This document shows, in pieces, positions 1-9,777 of a DNA stretch of 64,000 bases. Position numbers and translations under genes: made by a program. Location of the stretch: the NCBI GenBank assembly GCA_944320405.1, contig CALUHI010000011.1:1-64000 (forward strand). The letters are read 5' to 3'. Each line of letters starts with the position of its first letter. Within the stretch, counting starts at the first letter, position 1. The notes under the pieces are model-generated. The model made no database searches, was not told the DNA's origin, and was given only the letters and a program-made list of their open reading frames with translations. The stretch is from an uncultured Eggerthellaceae bacterium. Lineage in GTDB: Bacteria > Actinomycetota > Coriobacteriia > Coriobacteriales > Eggerthellaceae.

Positions 1-54
1 CCTGCGACCTCTGCGTCCCGAACGCAGCGCTCTACCAAGCTGAGCCACATCCCG
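1..54 (-). tRNA. tRNA-Pro (CGG anticodon), 3' part outside the window
   Basis: On the minus strand the acceptor strand CGGGATG starts at 54, followed by a D-arm and an anticodon stem CTGCG/CGCAG enclosing the loop TTCGGGA. That gives anticodon CGG, which reads proline codon CCG. The T-arm and 3' end lie beyond base 1. Confidence 0.9.
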
Positions 55-252
55 ATGCCGCATTAAGCAGCGACGGATATACTACCACAAACTTTTCGCC
101 TTGCGGAAAAAAGTTTTGATCTTTCCCGGTGCGTCTTCTGTTTTTCGCAGCACCTCCGTTTGCTCATGCCTTTGCCGACAGATTGCGGCATGTTGGTTTT
201 GTACTGGGCGCACATATTCGTTGGCTTGTGCTATCCTTATCGCGCTGCAAGC

Positions 253-280
253 GACCGCCCTGTAAAGGGCGGTCTCTCTG
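253..280 (+). terminator. GC-rich hairpin upstream of tatA
   Basis: GACCGCCC (253-260) pairs with GGGCGGTC (267-274) over a 6-nt loop and is followed by TCTCT. It could terminate upstream transcription or be a leader hairpin of tatA. The tail is only moderately T-rich. Confidence 0.35.
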
Positions 281-337
281 AGGCGTTGGAATGAGCTGGA
301 GCGCATGCTTCAGCGTTCGTCTAATTGGAGGAAACGT

Positions 338-604
338 ATGAAAATCCTGGGAATGGGCGTGCCCGAGCTTCTCATCATCCTGGCCGTCATCCTGCTGATC
401 TTCGGCCCGAAGAACCTTCCCAAGCTGGGCAGCGCTCTGGGCAAGACGGTGAAGAATCTGCGCGAGGGCATTGGCGACAACAAGAAGGATGCCGAAGAGG
501 ACGTCGTGGAAGAGGACGTCGTCGAGGAGGTTGTCGAGGAGGAGCCCGAGCCGGCAGCGAAGAAGACCACGCGCAAGGCGACGGTTCGCAAGAAGGCCGA
601 ATAG
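338..604 (+). CDS. tatA: Sec-independent translocase subunit TatA/TatE family
   Basis: An 88-residue single-span membrane protein of the twin-arginine translocon, which exports folded, often cofactor-bearing, proteins. The order is typical: short N-terminus, hydrophobic helix (about residues 8-23, VPELLIILAVILLIFGP), the FGP hinge, an amphipathic helix (LPKLGSALGKTVKNLREG), then a highly acidic tail ending in Lys/Arg. The ATG at 338 is chosen because GGAGG (327-331) lies upstream and the hydrophobic helix then starts close to the N-terminus, as in the family. An ATG at 305 would add 11 residues without a good ribosome site. No tatC or tatB is in the window, so its partners are elsewhere. Confidence 0.9.
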   Translation: MKILGMGVPELLIILAVILLIFGPKNLPKLGSALGKTVKNLREGIGDNKKDAEEDVVEEDVVEEVVEEEPEPAAKKTTRKATVRKKAE

Positions 605-734
605 CTTTTTCGAGGGATTGCGCAGCGTGGAACGAAGCCCGCTGCGTTTTCGCATGATCGCGCGGGCCGATGCGCTGGCGGGTCGGAGGGCGGCAGTCCC
701 ATGCCGTCCGAATATGCATCATACGGAAATAACG

Positions 735-753
735 ACGCGCCCGTTGGGCGCGT
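735..753 (+). terminator. Possible terminator between tatA and greA
   Basis: ACGCGCCC (735-742) and GGGCGCGT (746-753) form a perfect 8-bp stem with a 3-nt loop. The downstream TCGTTGCGTTT is only partly T-rich, so termination is uncertain. Confidence 0.4.
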
Positions 754-782
754 TCGTTGCGTTTAACGGATAGGTGGAAAAC

Positions 783-1253
783 ATGGCAAACGACAACTTC
801 ATCCTCACTCAGGAAGGCAAGGAAAAGCTGGAAGAGGAGCTGCATTACCTGGAGACCGAGAAGCGCGCTGAGATCGGCGAGCGCATCAAGGTCGCCCGCG
901 AGTTCGGCGACATCTCCGAGAACTCCGAGTACGACGATGCGAAGAACGAGCAGGGCATGATGGAGGCGCGCATCGCCGAGATCACGCGTATTCTGTCCGA
1001 GGCAACTGTCGTGAGCGCCCCCAAGCGCTCGACCAAGGTGAACATCGGCTCCACCGTCACCGTTGACATGGGTGGCCGCGAGCGCGTGTTCACCATCGTG
1101 GGTGGTGCCGAGGCCAACACCGCCGAGGGCAAGATTTCCAACGAGTCTCCTGTGGGTGCAGCGCTTCTTGGCCACAAGAAGGGCGATGATATCGAGGCGA
1201 CCGGCCCCACTGGCCGCGTCATCAAGATGCAAATTCTCAAGATCGAGCACTAG
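783..1253 (+). CDS. greA: Transcription elongation factor GreA
   Basis: A 156-residue factor that rescues backtracked RNA polymerase by stimulating cleavage of the nascent transcript through the secondary channel. It has an N-terminal antiparallel coiled coil (residues about 1-75) with the conserved acidic tip in the ISENSEYDDAKNEQ stretch, and a C-terminal FKBP-like domain containing SPVGAALLGHKKGD. The ATG at 783 follows AGGTGGA (772-778). An in-frame GTG at 774 lies inside that ribosome site and is not preferred. The stop is 7 bases before lysS, so the two genes are probably co-transcribed. Confidence 0.96.
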   Translation: MANDNFILTQEGKEKLEEELHYLETEKRAEIGERIKVAREFGDISENSEYDDAKNEQGMMEARIAEITRILSEATVVSAPKRSTKVNIGSTVTVDMGGRERVFTIVGGAEANTAEGKISNESPVGAALLGHKKGDDIEATGPTGRVIKMQILKIEH

Positions 1254-1260
1254 GACTTCC

Positions 1261-3222
1261 ATGGCAGAGAACATTACCGAAAACCAGGCGCCCGACCTTA
1301 CGCTCAACGATGAGCGTGCGCGGCGTCTTGCCACACGCGAGGAGTACTTGGCGGCGGGAACCAATCCGTATCCCGAGCATTCCGAGGTGACGGACTACGC
1401 CGTCGACATCGAAGCGAAGTACGCCGACCTCCCCAACGAAGGACAGACCGACGACATCGTCAAAATCGGCGGCCGCATCGTGACGAAGCGCGGCCAGGGC
1501 AAGATTTCGTTTGTTGTTCTGCGCGACGCGACTGCCGACATCCAGCTGTTTTGCCGCATCAACGACATGTCCGAGGCGGACTGGGACTTGCTGAAGAAGC
1601 TCGACGTGGGCGATATCGTCAACGTCGAGGGCAACGTGGTGCGCACCAAACGCGGCCAGCTTTCTGTTGCGCCCAAGGCGCTCAAGCTGCTGGCGAAGAG
1701 CGTCCGCCCGCTGCCCGAGAAGTTCCACGGCTTGTCCGACAAAGAGACGCGCTACCGCCAGCGCTACGTTGACCTCATCGTAAACGAAGACGTGCGCGAC
1801 ACGTTCCGCAAGCGCTCTGCCATCCTGTCGGCGTTCCGCCGCTACATGGAAGGCGACGGCTACATGGAAGTGGAAACGCCCATCCTGCAGACCATCCAGG
1901 GCGGCGCCACGGCGAAGCCGTTCATCACGCATTTCAACGCGCTGAATCAGGAGTGCTATCTTCGCATCGCCACCGAGCTTCACCTGAAGCGCCTGCTCGT
2001 GGGCGGTTTTGAGCGCGTGTTCGAGATCGGTCGCATCTTCCGCAACGAGGGCATGGACCTCACGCACAACCCTGAGTTCACCACGATGGAGGCTTACCGC
2101 GCCTATTCTGACCTCGAGGGCATGAAGGCGCTTGCCGAGGGCGTCATCAAGGCTGCCAATGCTGCCGTCAACGACACCGAGCAGATCGAGTACCAGGGCC
2201 AGATCATCGACCTTTCCGGCACGTGGGCTTCGCGCACCATGGCCGAGATCGTCTCCGATGTGCTGGGCCGCGAGGTTTCCATCGACACGCCCGCTGAAGA
2301 GCTCGCCGCCGAGGCGCGTGCTCGCGGCATCGAGGTGAAGCCCGAGTGGACCAGCGGAAAGCTGATCGCCGAGCTCTACGACGAGCTGGGCGAAGAGACC
2401 ATCATCAACCCCACGTTCGTGTGCGATTACCCCATCGAGGTGAGCCCGCTGGCGAAGCGCTACGACGACGAGCCTCGCTTGACGCACCGCTTCGAGCTGG
2501 TCATCGCCGGTCATGAGTACGCCAATGCCTTCAGCGAGCTGAACGACCCGGTCGACCAGGCCGAGCGTTTCGCCCGCCAGATGGAGGAAAAGGCCGAAGG
2601 CGACGAAGAGGCCATGGAGTACGACGAGGATTACGTGCGTGCGCTTGAGTACGGCATGCCTCCGGCGGGTGGCATCGGCATCGGCATCGACCGCGTGGTG
2701 ATGCTGCTGACCAATCAGGCATCCATCCGCGACGTGCTGCTGTTCCCGCACATGAAGCCGGAAAAGGGCGCTCGTTCGGGTGCTGCGAAGGCTGCCGAGA
2801 GCCAGGCCGCAGTCGATCCGTATGCGCCCAACAAGGTGCCTACCATCGACTACTCGAAGATCGCCGTGGATCCGCTGCTTGTCGACGAGGTTGATTTCGA
2901 CACGTTCTGCCAGTCGGACTTCCGTGCCGTGAAGGTGAAGGATTGCGTTGCGGTTCCCAAGAGCAAGAAGCTGCTGCAGTTCACGCTCGATGACGGCAGC
3001 GGTCAGGATCGCACGATCCTTTCCGGCATCAGCGCCTACTACGAACCGGAGGATCTGGTCGGTCGCACGCTGGTGGCCATCACGAACCTGCCGTCGCGCA
3101 AGATGATGGGCATCGACTCGTGCGGCATGATCATCAGCGCCATCCACGAGGAAGCGGGCGAGGAGCGCCTGAACGTCCTCATGCTCGACGACCGCATCCC
3201 CGCCGGCGCCAAGCTGCGATGA
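1261..3222 (+). CDS. lysS: Lysyl-tRNA synthetase (class II) with C-terminal EMAP/Trbp111-type tRNA-binding domain
   Basis: A 653-residue enzyme that charges tRNA-Lys. It has an N-terminal OB anticodon-binding domain (residues about 50-150, beginning IVKIGGRIVTKRGQGK) and a class II catalytic core with motif 2 (FEIGRIFRNEGMDLTHNPEF) and motif 3 (GIGIGIDRVVMLLT). A C-terminal extension from about residue 545 matches the MetRS beta/Trbp111/EMAPII tRNA-binding fold (SDFRAVKVKDC, KSKKLLQFTLDDG, SRKMMGIDSCGMIIS). The usual bacterial LysS is about 500 residues and lacks this domain. It lies 7 bases after greA. Its stop codon sits inside a hairpin repeat (3219-3249). Confidence 0.96.
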   Translation: MAENITENQAPDLTLNDERARRLATREEYLAAGTNPYPEHSEVTDYAVDIEAKYADLPNEGQTDDIVKIGGRIVTKRGQGKISFVVLRDATADIQLFCRINDMSEADWDLLKKLDVGDIVNVEGNVVRTKRGQLSVAPKALKLLAKSVRPLPEKFHGLSDKETRYRQRYVDLIVNEDVRDTFRKRSAILSAFRRYMEGDGYMEVETPILQTIQGGATAKPFITHFNALNQECYLRIATELHLKRLLVGGFERVFEIGRIFRNEGMDLTHNPEFTTMEAYRAYSDLEGMKALAEGVIKAANAAVNDTEQIEYQGQIIDLSGTWASRTMAEIVSDVLGREVSIDTPAEELAAEARARGIEVKPEWTSGKLIAELYDELGEETIINPTFVCDYPIEVSPLAKRYDDEPRLTHRFELVIAGHEYANAFSELNDPVDQAERFARQMEEKAEGDEEAMEYDEDYVRALEYGMPPAGGIGIGIDRVVMLLTNQASIRDVLLFPHMKPEKGARSGAAKAAESQAAVDPYAPNKVPTIDYSKIAVDPLLVDEVDFDTFCQSDFRAVKVKDCVAVPKSKKLLQFTLDDGSGQDRTILSGISAYYEPEDLVGRTLVAITNLPSRKMMGIDSCGMIISAIHEEAGEERLNVLMLDDRIPAGAKLR

Positions 3223-3249
3223 GGAAAAGGGACGGAGGATTTTTCTCAT
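3219..3249 (+). repeat. ATGAG-AAAA hairpin repeat, copy A (overlaps the lysS stop)
   Basis: ATGAGGAAAA (3219-3228) is complementary, with one mismatch, to TTTTTCTCAT (3240-3249). The centre is GGGACGGAGGA. The TGA inside the left arm is the lysS stop codon. A second copy with the same placement is at 3768-3797. Confidence 0.7.
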
Positions 3250-3266
3250 TTTGCATAACGAAAACG

Positions 3267-3295
3267 AAGAGGAGGCGTTTCGCCTCCTCTTTTTT
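3267..3295 (+). terminator. Rho-independent terminator after greA-lysS
   Basis: AAGAGGAGGCG (3267-3277) pairs perfectly with CGCCTCCTCTT (3281-3291) over a TTT loop and is followed by a T run (3290-3295). Confidence 0.9.
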
Positions 3296-3312
3296 GTTGG
3301 GAAAGGCTCAGC

Positions 3313-3771
3313 ATGCTGCTAAGACAATACCATCCATCCGATTGCAAAGCGCTTGTGAACGTTTTCTACGAGTCGGTTCACGCCATTGAAGAAACGGATT
3401 ATTCTTCTGCGCAGCTTGATGCGTGGGCGAGCGGAAGTGTTGATCTGGAGGAATGGAACGAATCGTTTCTCGGTCATTTCACGGTGATTGCCGAAGTTGA
3501 TGGTGCCATCGTGGGTTTTGGAGATATCGACGAGGCGGGGTATCTTGATCGTCTTTTCGTCCACCCTAATCATCAGCGCCAAGGTATCGCTTCAGCGATT
3601 TGCGACGCACTGGAGGCGTCTGTGCCGGAGGCCGTATCTACGATCACGGTGAGCGCTTCCATACCTGCTCGCAGTTTTTTCGAGCACAGAGGGTACACGG
3701 TTGTGAGGCGCCAAGAGGTTCGCAGGAACGGAGAAATCCTCGTCAACTACGCGATGATCCTGCACCGATGA
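3313..3771 (+). CDS. GNAT-family N-acetyltransferase
   Basis: A 152-residue protein predicted to transfer an acetyl group from acetyl-CoA to an unknown amine. It has the GNAT beta-alpha order: an N-terminal LLRQYHPSDCKAL strand-helix, the central strands VIAEVDGAIVGFGDI and YLDRLFVHP, the acetyl-CoA-binding loop HQRQGIASAI (the Q/RxxGxG/A type), and a C-terminal FFEHRGY motif. It resembles the small stand-alone YafP-like group. The substrate cannot be read from the sequence. The ATG at 3313 follows GAAAGG. It lies between a terminator and the clpC promoter, so it appears to be its own small transcription unit, or depends on read-through from lysS. Confidence 0.85.
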   Translation: MLLRQYHPSDCKALVNVFYESVHAIEETDYSSAQLDAWASGSVDLEEWNESFLGHFTVIAEVDGAIVGFGDIDEAGYLDRLFVHPNHQRQGIASAICDALEASVPEAVSTITVSASIPARSFFEHRGYTVVRRQEVRRNGEILVNYAMILHR

Positions 3772-3797
3772 GAAAAAGCGACCGCCCTTTTTCTCAT
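3768..3797 (+). repeat. ATGAG-AAAA hairpin repeat, copy B (overlaps the GNAT stop)
   Basis: ATGAGAAAAAG (3768-3778) is perfectly complementary to CTTTTTCTCAT (3787-3797) around an 8-nt centre CGACCGCC. The left arm supplies the TGA stop of the GNAT gene. The layout is the same as copy A. The right arm ends in a T-rich strand, so it may also act as a terminator. Confidence 0.75.
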
Positions 3798-3809
3798 TTC
3801 GATGACGTT

Positions 3810-3836
3810 TTGGCACTCGAGGGATATGAGTGCTAA
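3810..3836 (+). promoter_or_regulatory. CIRCE operator (HrcA site) overlapping the clpC promoter
   Basis: TTGGCACTC, 9 bases, then GAGTGCTAA. This is the CIRCE inverted repeat (consensus TTAGCACTC-N9-GAGTGCTAA) with one mismatch in the left arm. The left arm also provides a -35-like TTGGCA (3810-3815), and GCTAAA at 3832-3837 can serve as the -10, so bound HrcA repressor would block the promoter. It predicts heat-shock induction of clpC. Confidence 0.9.
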
Positions 3837-3902
3837 AGTGTTCCCCGTATGTAACGCGGTGCCGTTTGTCGGCACCCCAAGCTCCGAAGGAACGAGGCTT
3901 GC

Positions 3903-6470
<2,568 letters not shown>

Positions 6471-6504
6471 CCGCGTTTCGCCCACCTTTGGGCTTCAGCC
6501 ATCT

Positions 6505-6539
6505 GAAAAGCCGTTCGTCTTTTGGCGGACGGCTTTTCC
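6505..6539 (+). terminator. Terminator after clpC
   Basis: AAAAGCCGTTCG (6506-6517) pairs with CGGACGGCTTTT (6526-6537), with a G-T pair, and is followed by pyrimidines. The U-rich side is within the stem. Confidence 0.8.
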
Positions 6540-6570
6540 CATATTGAGCGCCGGGCGCTCTATCTGCGGT

Positions 6571-6576
6571 TATAAT
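6571..6576 (+). promoter_or_regulatory. -10 box for ispD-ispF
   Basis: A perfect TATAAT 44 bases before the chosen ispD start. No convincing -35 is visible at 16-18 bases spacing; TTGAGC at 6544 is 21 bases away. The box overlaps an upstream in-frame ATG and so argues against starting ispD there. Confidence 0.6.
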
Positions 6577-6619
6577 GGGCAAATCAATGAAACGCCAAAG
6601 CGAGGGGGCAGGCACACTC

Positions 6620-7465
6620 ATGACTCAGACCATCGATCCTATCTATTCGCCGTCTGCACTGCAGGGGTTTTCGCTCGTCCCCGACGAATTCGACATGGAA
6701 GCCCTGGTCAAAGAGCATGGGCTCCAAGGCAAGGTGGGCAAGAACCCGAAGACCGCAGCCATCATCTTGGCTGGCGGCACCGGTGAGCGCTTCGGCAAGG
6801 AGGGCGGCAAGCAGCTTGTCGAGATCGCACACAAGCCCATCCTCACATGGTCTGCCGAGGCTTTCGACGCCGTCGAGGACATCGGCCTCATCGTGATCGT
6901 GTGCCCCGAAGAGCGCCACGAGGAGTACCTCAAAACTGCCATCGATCCGTTCCCCTTCGTCACGCCTGTGGTGATGGCACCCTCGGGTGCCACGCGCCAG
7001 GAATCGGCGTTCTCAGGTATCGAGTACGTGCCTGACGAGTACGAGTACGTGGTCACACATGACGGTGCGCGTCCGCTGGTGTCTTCCGAGCTCATCGCCC
7101 ACGCTATCAACACGTTGAAGGGCAACTTCGATGCTGACGGTGCCGTGGTCGCACATCCCGCCATCGACACGTTGAAGGTTGTTGAAGACGGCGTGATCGT
7201 GGGCACTCCCGACCGTCGTGTGTTCTGGAATGCGCAGACGCCGCAGGTGTTCCGCTCCGGCATCTACCGCCGCGCCCATGCCTCGGCGCTTTCGGATGGC
7301 TTCGTTGGTACCGACGACTCTTCGCTCATCGAGCGTCTGGGCGGTCGTGTGCTGGTGGTTGAGGGCAAGCGCGACAACATCAAGCTCACGGTTCCCGAGG
7401 ACTACCTGATGATGGTCGCCGCCGTTGGCGCGCATCTGCGCGAGAAGGAAGGACGCGATCTGTGA
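6620..7465 (+). CDS. ispD: 2-C-methyl-D-erythritol 4-phosphate cytidylyltransferase
   Basis: Third enzyme of the MEP isoprenoid pathway: it joins CTP and 2-C-methylerythritol 4-phosphate to make CDP-ME. The nucleotide-binding loop is [14 protein letters not shown] followed by GKQ, with the conserved THDGARPL and [10 protein letters not shown] motifs. The protein is 281 residues. About 48 residues ([14 protein letters not shown] onward) precede the catalytic fold, an extension not found in the common 230-residue enzymes. The ATG at 6620 is used because the promoter -10 overlaps the earlier ATG at 6575. GAGGGGGC lies just upstream. Its TGA overlaps the ispF GTG by 4 bases, so translation of the two is coupled. 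Confidence 0.94.
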   Translation: MTQTIDPIYSPSALQGFSLVPDEFDMEALVKEHGLQGKVGKNPKTAAIILAGGTGERFGKEGGKQLVEIAHKPILTWSAEAFDAVEDIGLIVIVCPEERHEEYLKTAIDPFPFVTPVVMAPSGATRQESAFSGIEYVPDEYEYVVTHDGARPLVSSELIAHAINTLKGNFDADGAVVAHPAIDTLKVVEDGVIVGTPDRRVFWNAQTPQVFRSGIYRRAHASALSDGFVGTDDSSLIERLGGRVLVVEGKRDNIKLTVPEDYLMMVAAVGAHLREKEGRDL

Positions 7466-7956
7466 GTTCGTTTTCCGGATTGCGCATCGGCCAGGGCTAC
7501 GATGTGCATGCCCTGGTAGAGGGTCGCAAGCTCATCCTTGGCGGCGTTGAGATTCCGCATGAAAAAGGCCTTTTGGGCCACTCGGACGCTGACGTGCTGG
7601 CGCACGCCATTGCCGACGCGCTGCTCGGTGCAATCCGCGGCGGCGACATCGGCAAGCTGTTCCCCGACACCGATCCTGCCTACGAAGGCGCGGATTCGCT
7701 GAAGCTTCTGGGCGCGGTCGCCGACAAGGTGCGCGCCGAGGGATATGAAATCATCGACGTCGATTCCGTGATCGCTGCGCAACGTCCCAAGCTGTCTCCG
7801 CATCGCGACGCAATGCGCGAGAATCTGGCTCGTGCAATGGGCATCCCCGTCGAAAACGTGGGAGTGAAAGCCACCACCACCGAGCGTCTGGGCTTCGAAG
7901 GGCGCGAAGAGGGCATTTCCGCAACGGCGGTCGCTCTTTTGTCGCGATGTAGCTAG
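7462..7956 (+). CDS. ispF: 2-C-methyl-D-erythritol 2,4-cyclodiphosphate synthase
   Basis: A 164-residue trimeric zinc enzyme of the MEP pathway that cyclises CDP-ME 2-phosphate. Metal ligands are visible in GYDVHAL (Asp and His) and in the [18 protein letters not shown] block; the C-terminal [15 protein letters not shown] motif is also typical. It starts with GTG in a 4-base overlap with ispD. The ispD-ispF adjacency is common and the ispE step is not in the window. It is followed by 228 bases that hold the cysS promoter. Confidence 0.96.
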   Translation: MSSFSGLRIGQGYDVHALVEGRKLILGGVEIPHEKGLLGHSDADVLAHAIADALLGAIRGGDIGKLFPDTDPAYEGADSLKLLGAVADKVRAEGYEIIDVDSVIAAQRPKLSPHRDAMRENLARAMGIPVENVGVKATTTERLGFEGREEGISATAVALLSRCS

Positions 7957-8121
7957 TTCGATGCAGGAAAATGGCCGTTGGTCGACGCTTTGCAGCGGGT
8001 ATAGGCTTTGGCGGCAGTTGAAAGCCGGACATGCAGAGGGCGCGACCTGGGCTTTTGCGTGAAGAAGGAAACAGAACCCTTTCTTTTCCCCGCACTGCTT
8101 TTTCTCAACGTCGACCAACGC

Positions 8122-8150
8122 TTGTTTTTCTGCATCGCACGTGCTATCTT
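8122..8150 (+). promoter_or_regulatory. Promoter of cysS
   Basis: TTGTTT (8122-8127), 17-base spacer, TATCTT (8145-8150) with an extended TG. Transcription would begin about 25-30 bases before the cysS ribosome site. No T-box-like structure is apparent. Confidence 0.6.
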
Positions 8151-8184
8151 CCGACGCCGACGACATATTCCAAGGAGAATCCGC

Positions 8185-9693
8185 ATGATCAAGCTTTACG
8201 ATACCAAGCTGCACAAAAAGGTCGACCTCGAGCCGCTCGAGAGCGGCAAGATCGGCATGTACGTGTGCGGCCCCACCGTGTACAACTACATTCACATCGG
8301 CAATGCGCGCACGTTCATCAGCTTCGACGTCATCCGCCGCTATCTCATCTGGCGTGGCTACGACGTGACGTTCGTGCAAAACGTCACCGATGTGGATGAC
8401 AAGATCATCAACAAGGCTAATGAAGAGGGTCGCAGCGCTGCTGAGGTTGCCGCCGAGTACACCGAGGCGTTCATCGAGGACATGCATGCGGCGAACGTGC
8501 TGGATCCGGATATTCGCCCCAAGGCGACCGAGGAAATCCCCACGATGATCGAGCTCGTGCAGCAGCTCATCGATGGCGGCCATGCTTACGAGGCGGAAGG
8601 CGACGTGTATTTCGCCGTGCGCTCTTACGATGGCTACGGTGAGCTGTCCGGCCGCAACGTCGACGAGATGGAAGGTGGCCATCGCGAGCTGCGCGCCGAC
8701 GGCCAGGGCCTGGAGGACCGCAAGCGCGACCCGTTGGATTTCGCGCTGTGGAAGGCCGCGAAGCCCGGCGAGCCCGCATGGGAATCGCCGTGGGGCATGG
8801 GCCGTCCTGGCTGGCACATCGAGTGCTCCGCCATGTCGCGCAAGTACCTGGGTCTGCCCTTCGACATCCATGGCGGCGGTGGGGACCTCATCTTCCCGCA
8901 CCACGAGAACGAGCGCGCGCAGAGCGAGGCGGCGTGCGGCTGCACCTTCGCTGAGCACTGGATGCACACGGGCATGCTGCGCATCAACTCCGAGAAGATG
9001 AGCAAGTCGCTGGGCAACTTCAAGCTGCTGCGTGACGTGCTGCAAACGACCGAGCCTGCGGTGCTGCGCTTCCTGATGCTGCAGACCCATTACCGCAGCC
9101 CGCTTGACTTCTCTGACGAGCGCTTGGAAGAAGCGAACTCCGCACTGTGCCGCATTCGCAACACGGTACGCAACCTGGATTGGCTGCTGTCCACCGCCGT
9201 CGATGGGCCGGCGACCATTGATTCTGCCGCCCTTGCCGCAGAGGTGCTGGCGACCCGCGAGGAATTCATCGCAGGAATGGACGATGACTTCAACACCTGC
9301 AAGGCCGCGGGCGAAATCTGCAAGCTCGTGACGTCTCTCAACACGCAGCTGGGCAACACGGCCATCTCCGCCGCTGATGTGGCGGCCATCACCGAGGCGC
9401 GCGACACCATCGTGGAGCTGATGGGCGTGCTGGGCGTGAGCGGAACCTGCTCTGACGATGGTGCGTGCGAGACCATGAACTGGCCCGACGAGATCCTGGC
9501 GCTGGCGAGCGAGCAGGCGGGCTACGAGGGCTCGAACAAGCGTGAAGCGGTGGACGCGCTGCTTGCCGCGCGTGCGGATGCTCGCAAGGCGAAGGACTGG
9601 GGTCGCGCCGATGCGGTGCGCGACGGCCTGACGGGCTTGGGCTTCGTCATCGAAGACACCCCGCAGGGCGCTCGCGTGACGTATTCGGCGTAG
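8185..9693 (+). CDS. cysS: Cysteinyl-tRNA synthetase
   Basis: A 502-residue class I synthetase for tRNA-Cys. The zinc ligand region YVCGPTVYNY is followed by the HIGH-type motif YIHIGNARTF, then the zinc and active-site segment GWHIECSAMSRKYLG, and the KMSKSLGN signature. The C-terminal helical anticodon-binding domain carries the usual insert and ends ADAVRDGLTGLGFVIEDTPQG. Start: the ATG at 8185 after AAGGAG (8172-8177). The open frame extends further upstream, but without conserved sequence and across the promoter. A terminator follows. Confidence 0.97.
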   Translation: MIKLYDTKLHKKVDLEPLESGKIGMYVCGPTVYNYIHIGNARTFISFDVIRRYLIWRGYDVTFVQNVTDVDDKIINKANEEGRSAAEVAAEYTEAFIEDMHAANVLDPDIRPKATEEIPTMIELVQQLIDGGHAYEAEGDVYFAVRSYDGYGELSGRNVDEMEGGHRELRADGQGLEDRKRDPLDFALWKAAKPGEPAWESPWGMGRPGWHIECSAMSRKYLGLPFDIHGGGGDLIFPHHENERAQSEAACGCTFAEHWMHTGMLRINSEKMSKSLGNFKLLRDVLQTTEPAVLRFLMLQTHYRSPLDFSDERLEEANSALCRIRNTVRNLDWLLSTAVDGPATIDSAALAAEVLATREEFIAGMDDDFNTCKAAGEICKLVTSLNTQLGNTAISAADVAAITEARDTIVELMGVLGVSGTCSDDGACETMNWPDEILALASEQAGYEGSNKREAVDALLAARADARKAKDWGRADAVRDGLTGLGFVIEDTPQGARVTYSA

Positions 9694-9723
9694 CGGCCGT
9701 CCGACCAATCGCGTTTGATCTTT

Positions 9724-9758
9724 GGCGGGGCGTTCCTGTGAAGGGCGCCCCGCCTTTT
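9724..9758 (+). terminator. Terminator after cysS
   Basis: GGCGGGGCG (9724-9732) pairs perfectly with CGCCCCGCC (9746-9754) and is followed by TTTT. Confidence 0.85.
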
Positions 9759-9777
9759 CTGTGCTACCATACCCGGC

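Noticed and set aside
7957-8184. A T-box leader upstream of cysS
   Set aside because: No specifier stem, T-box sequence or terminator-antiterminator pair is visible between promoter and ribosome site.
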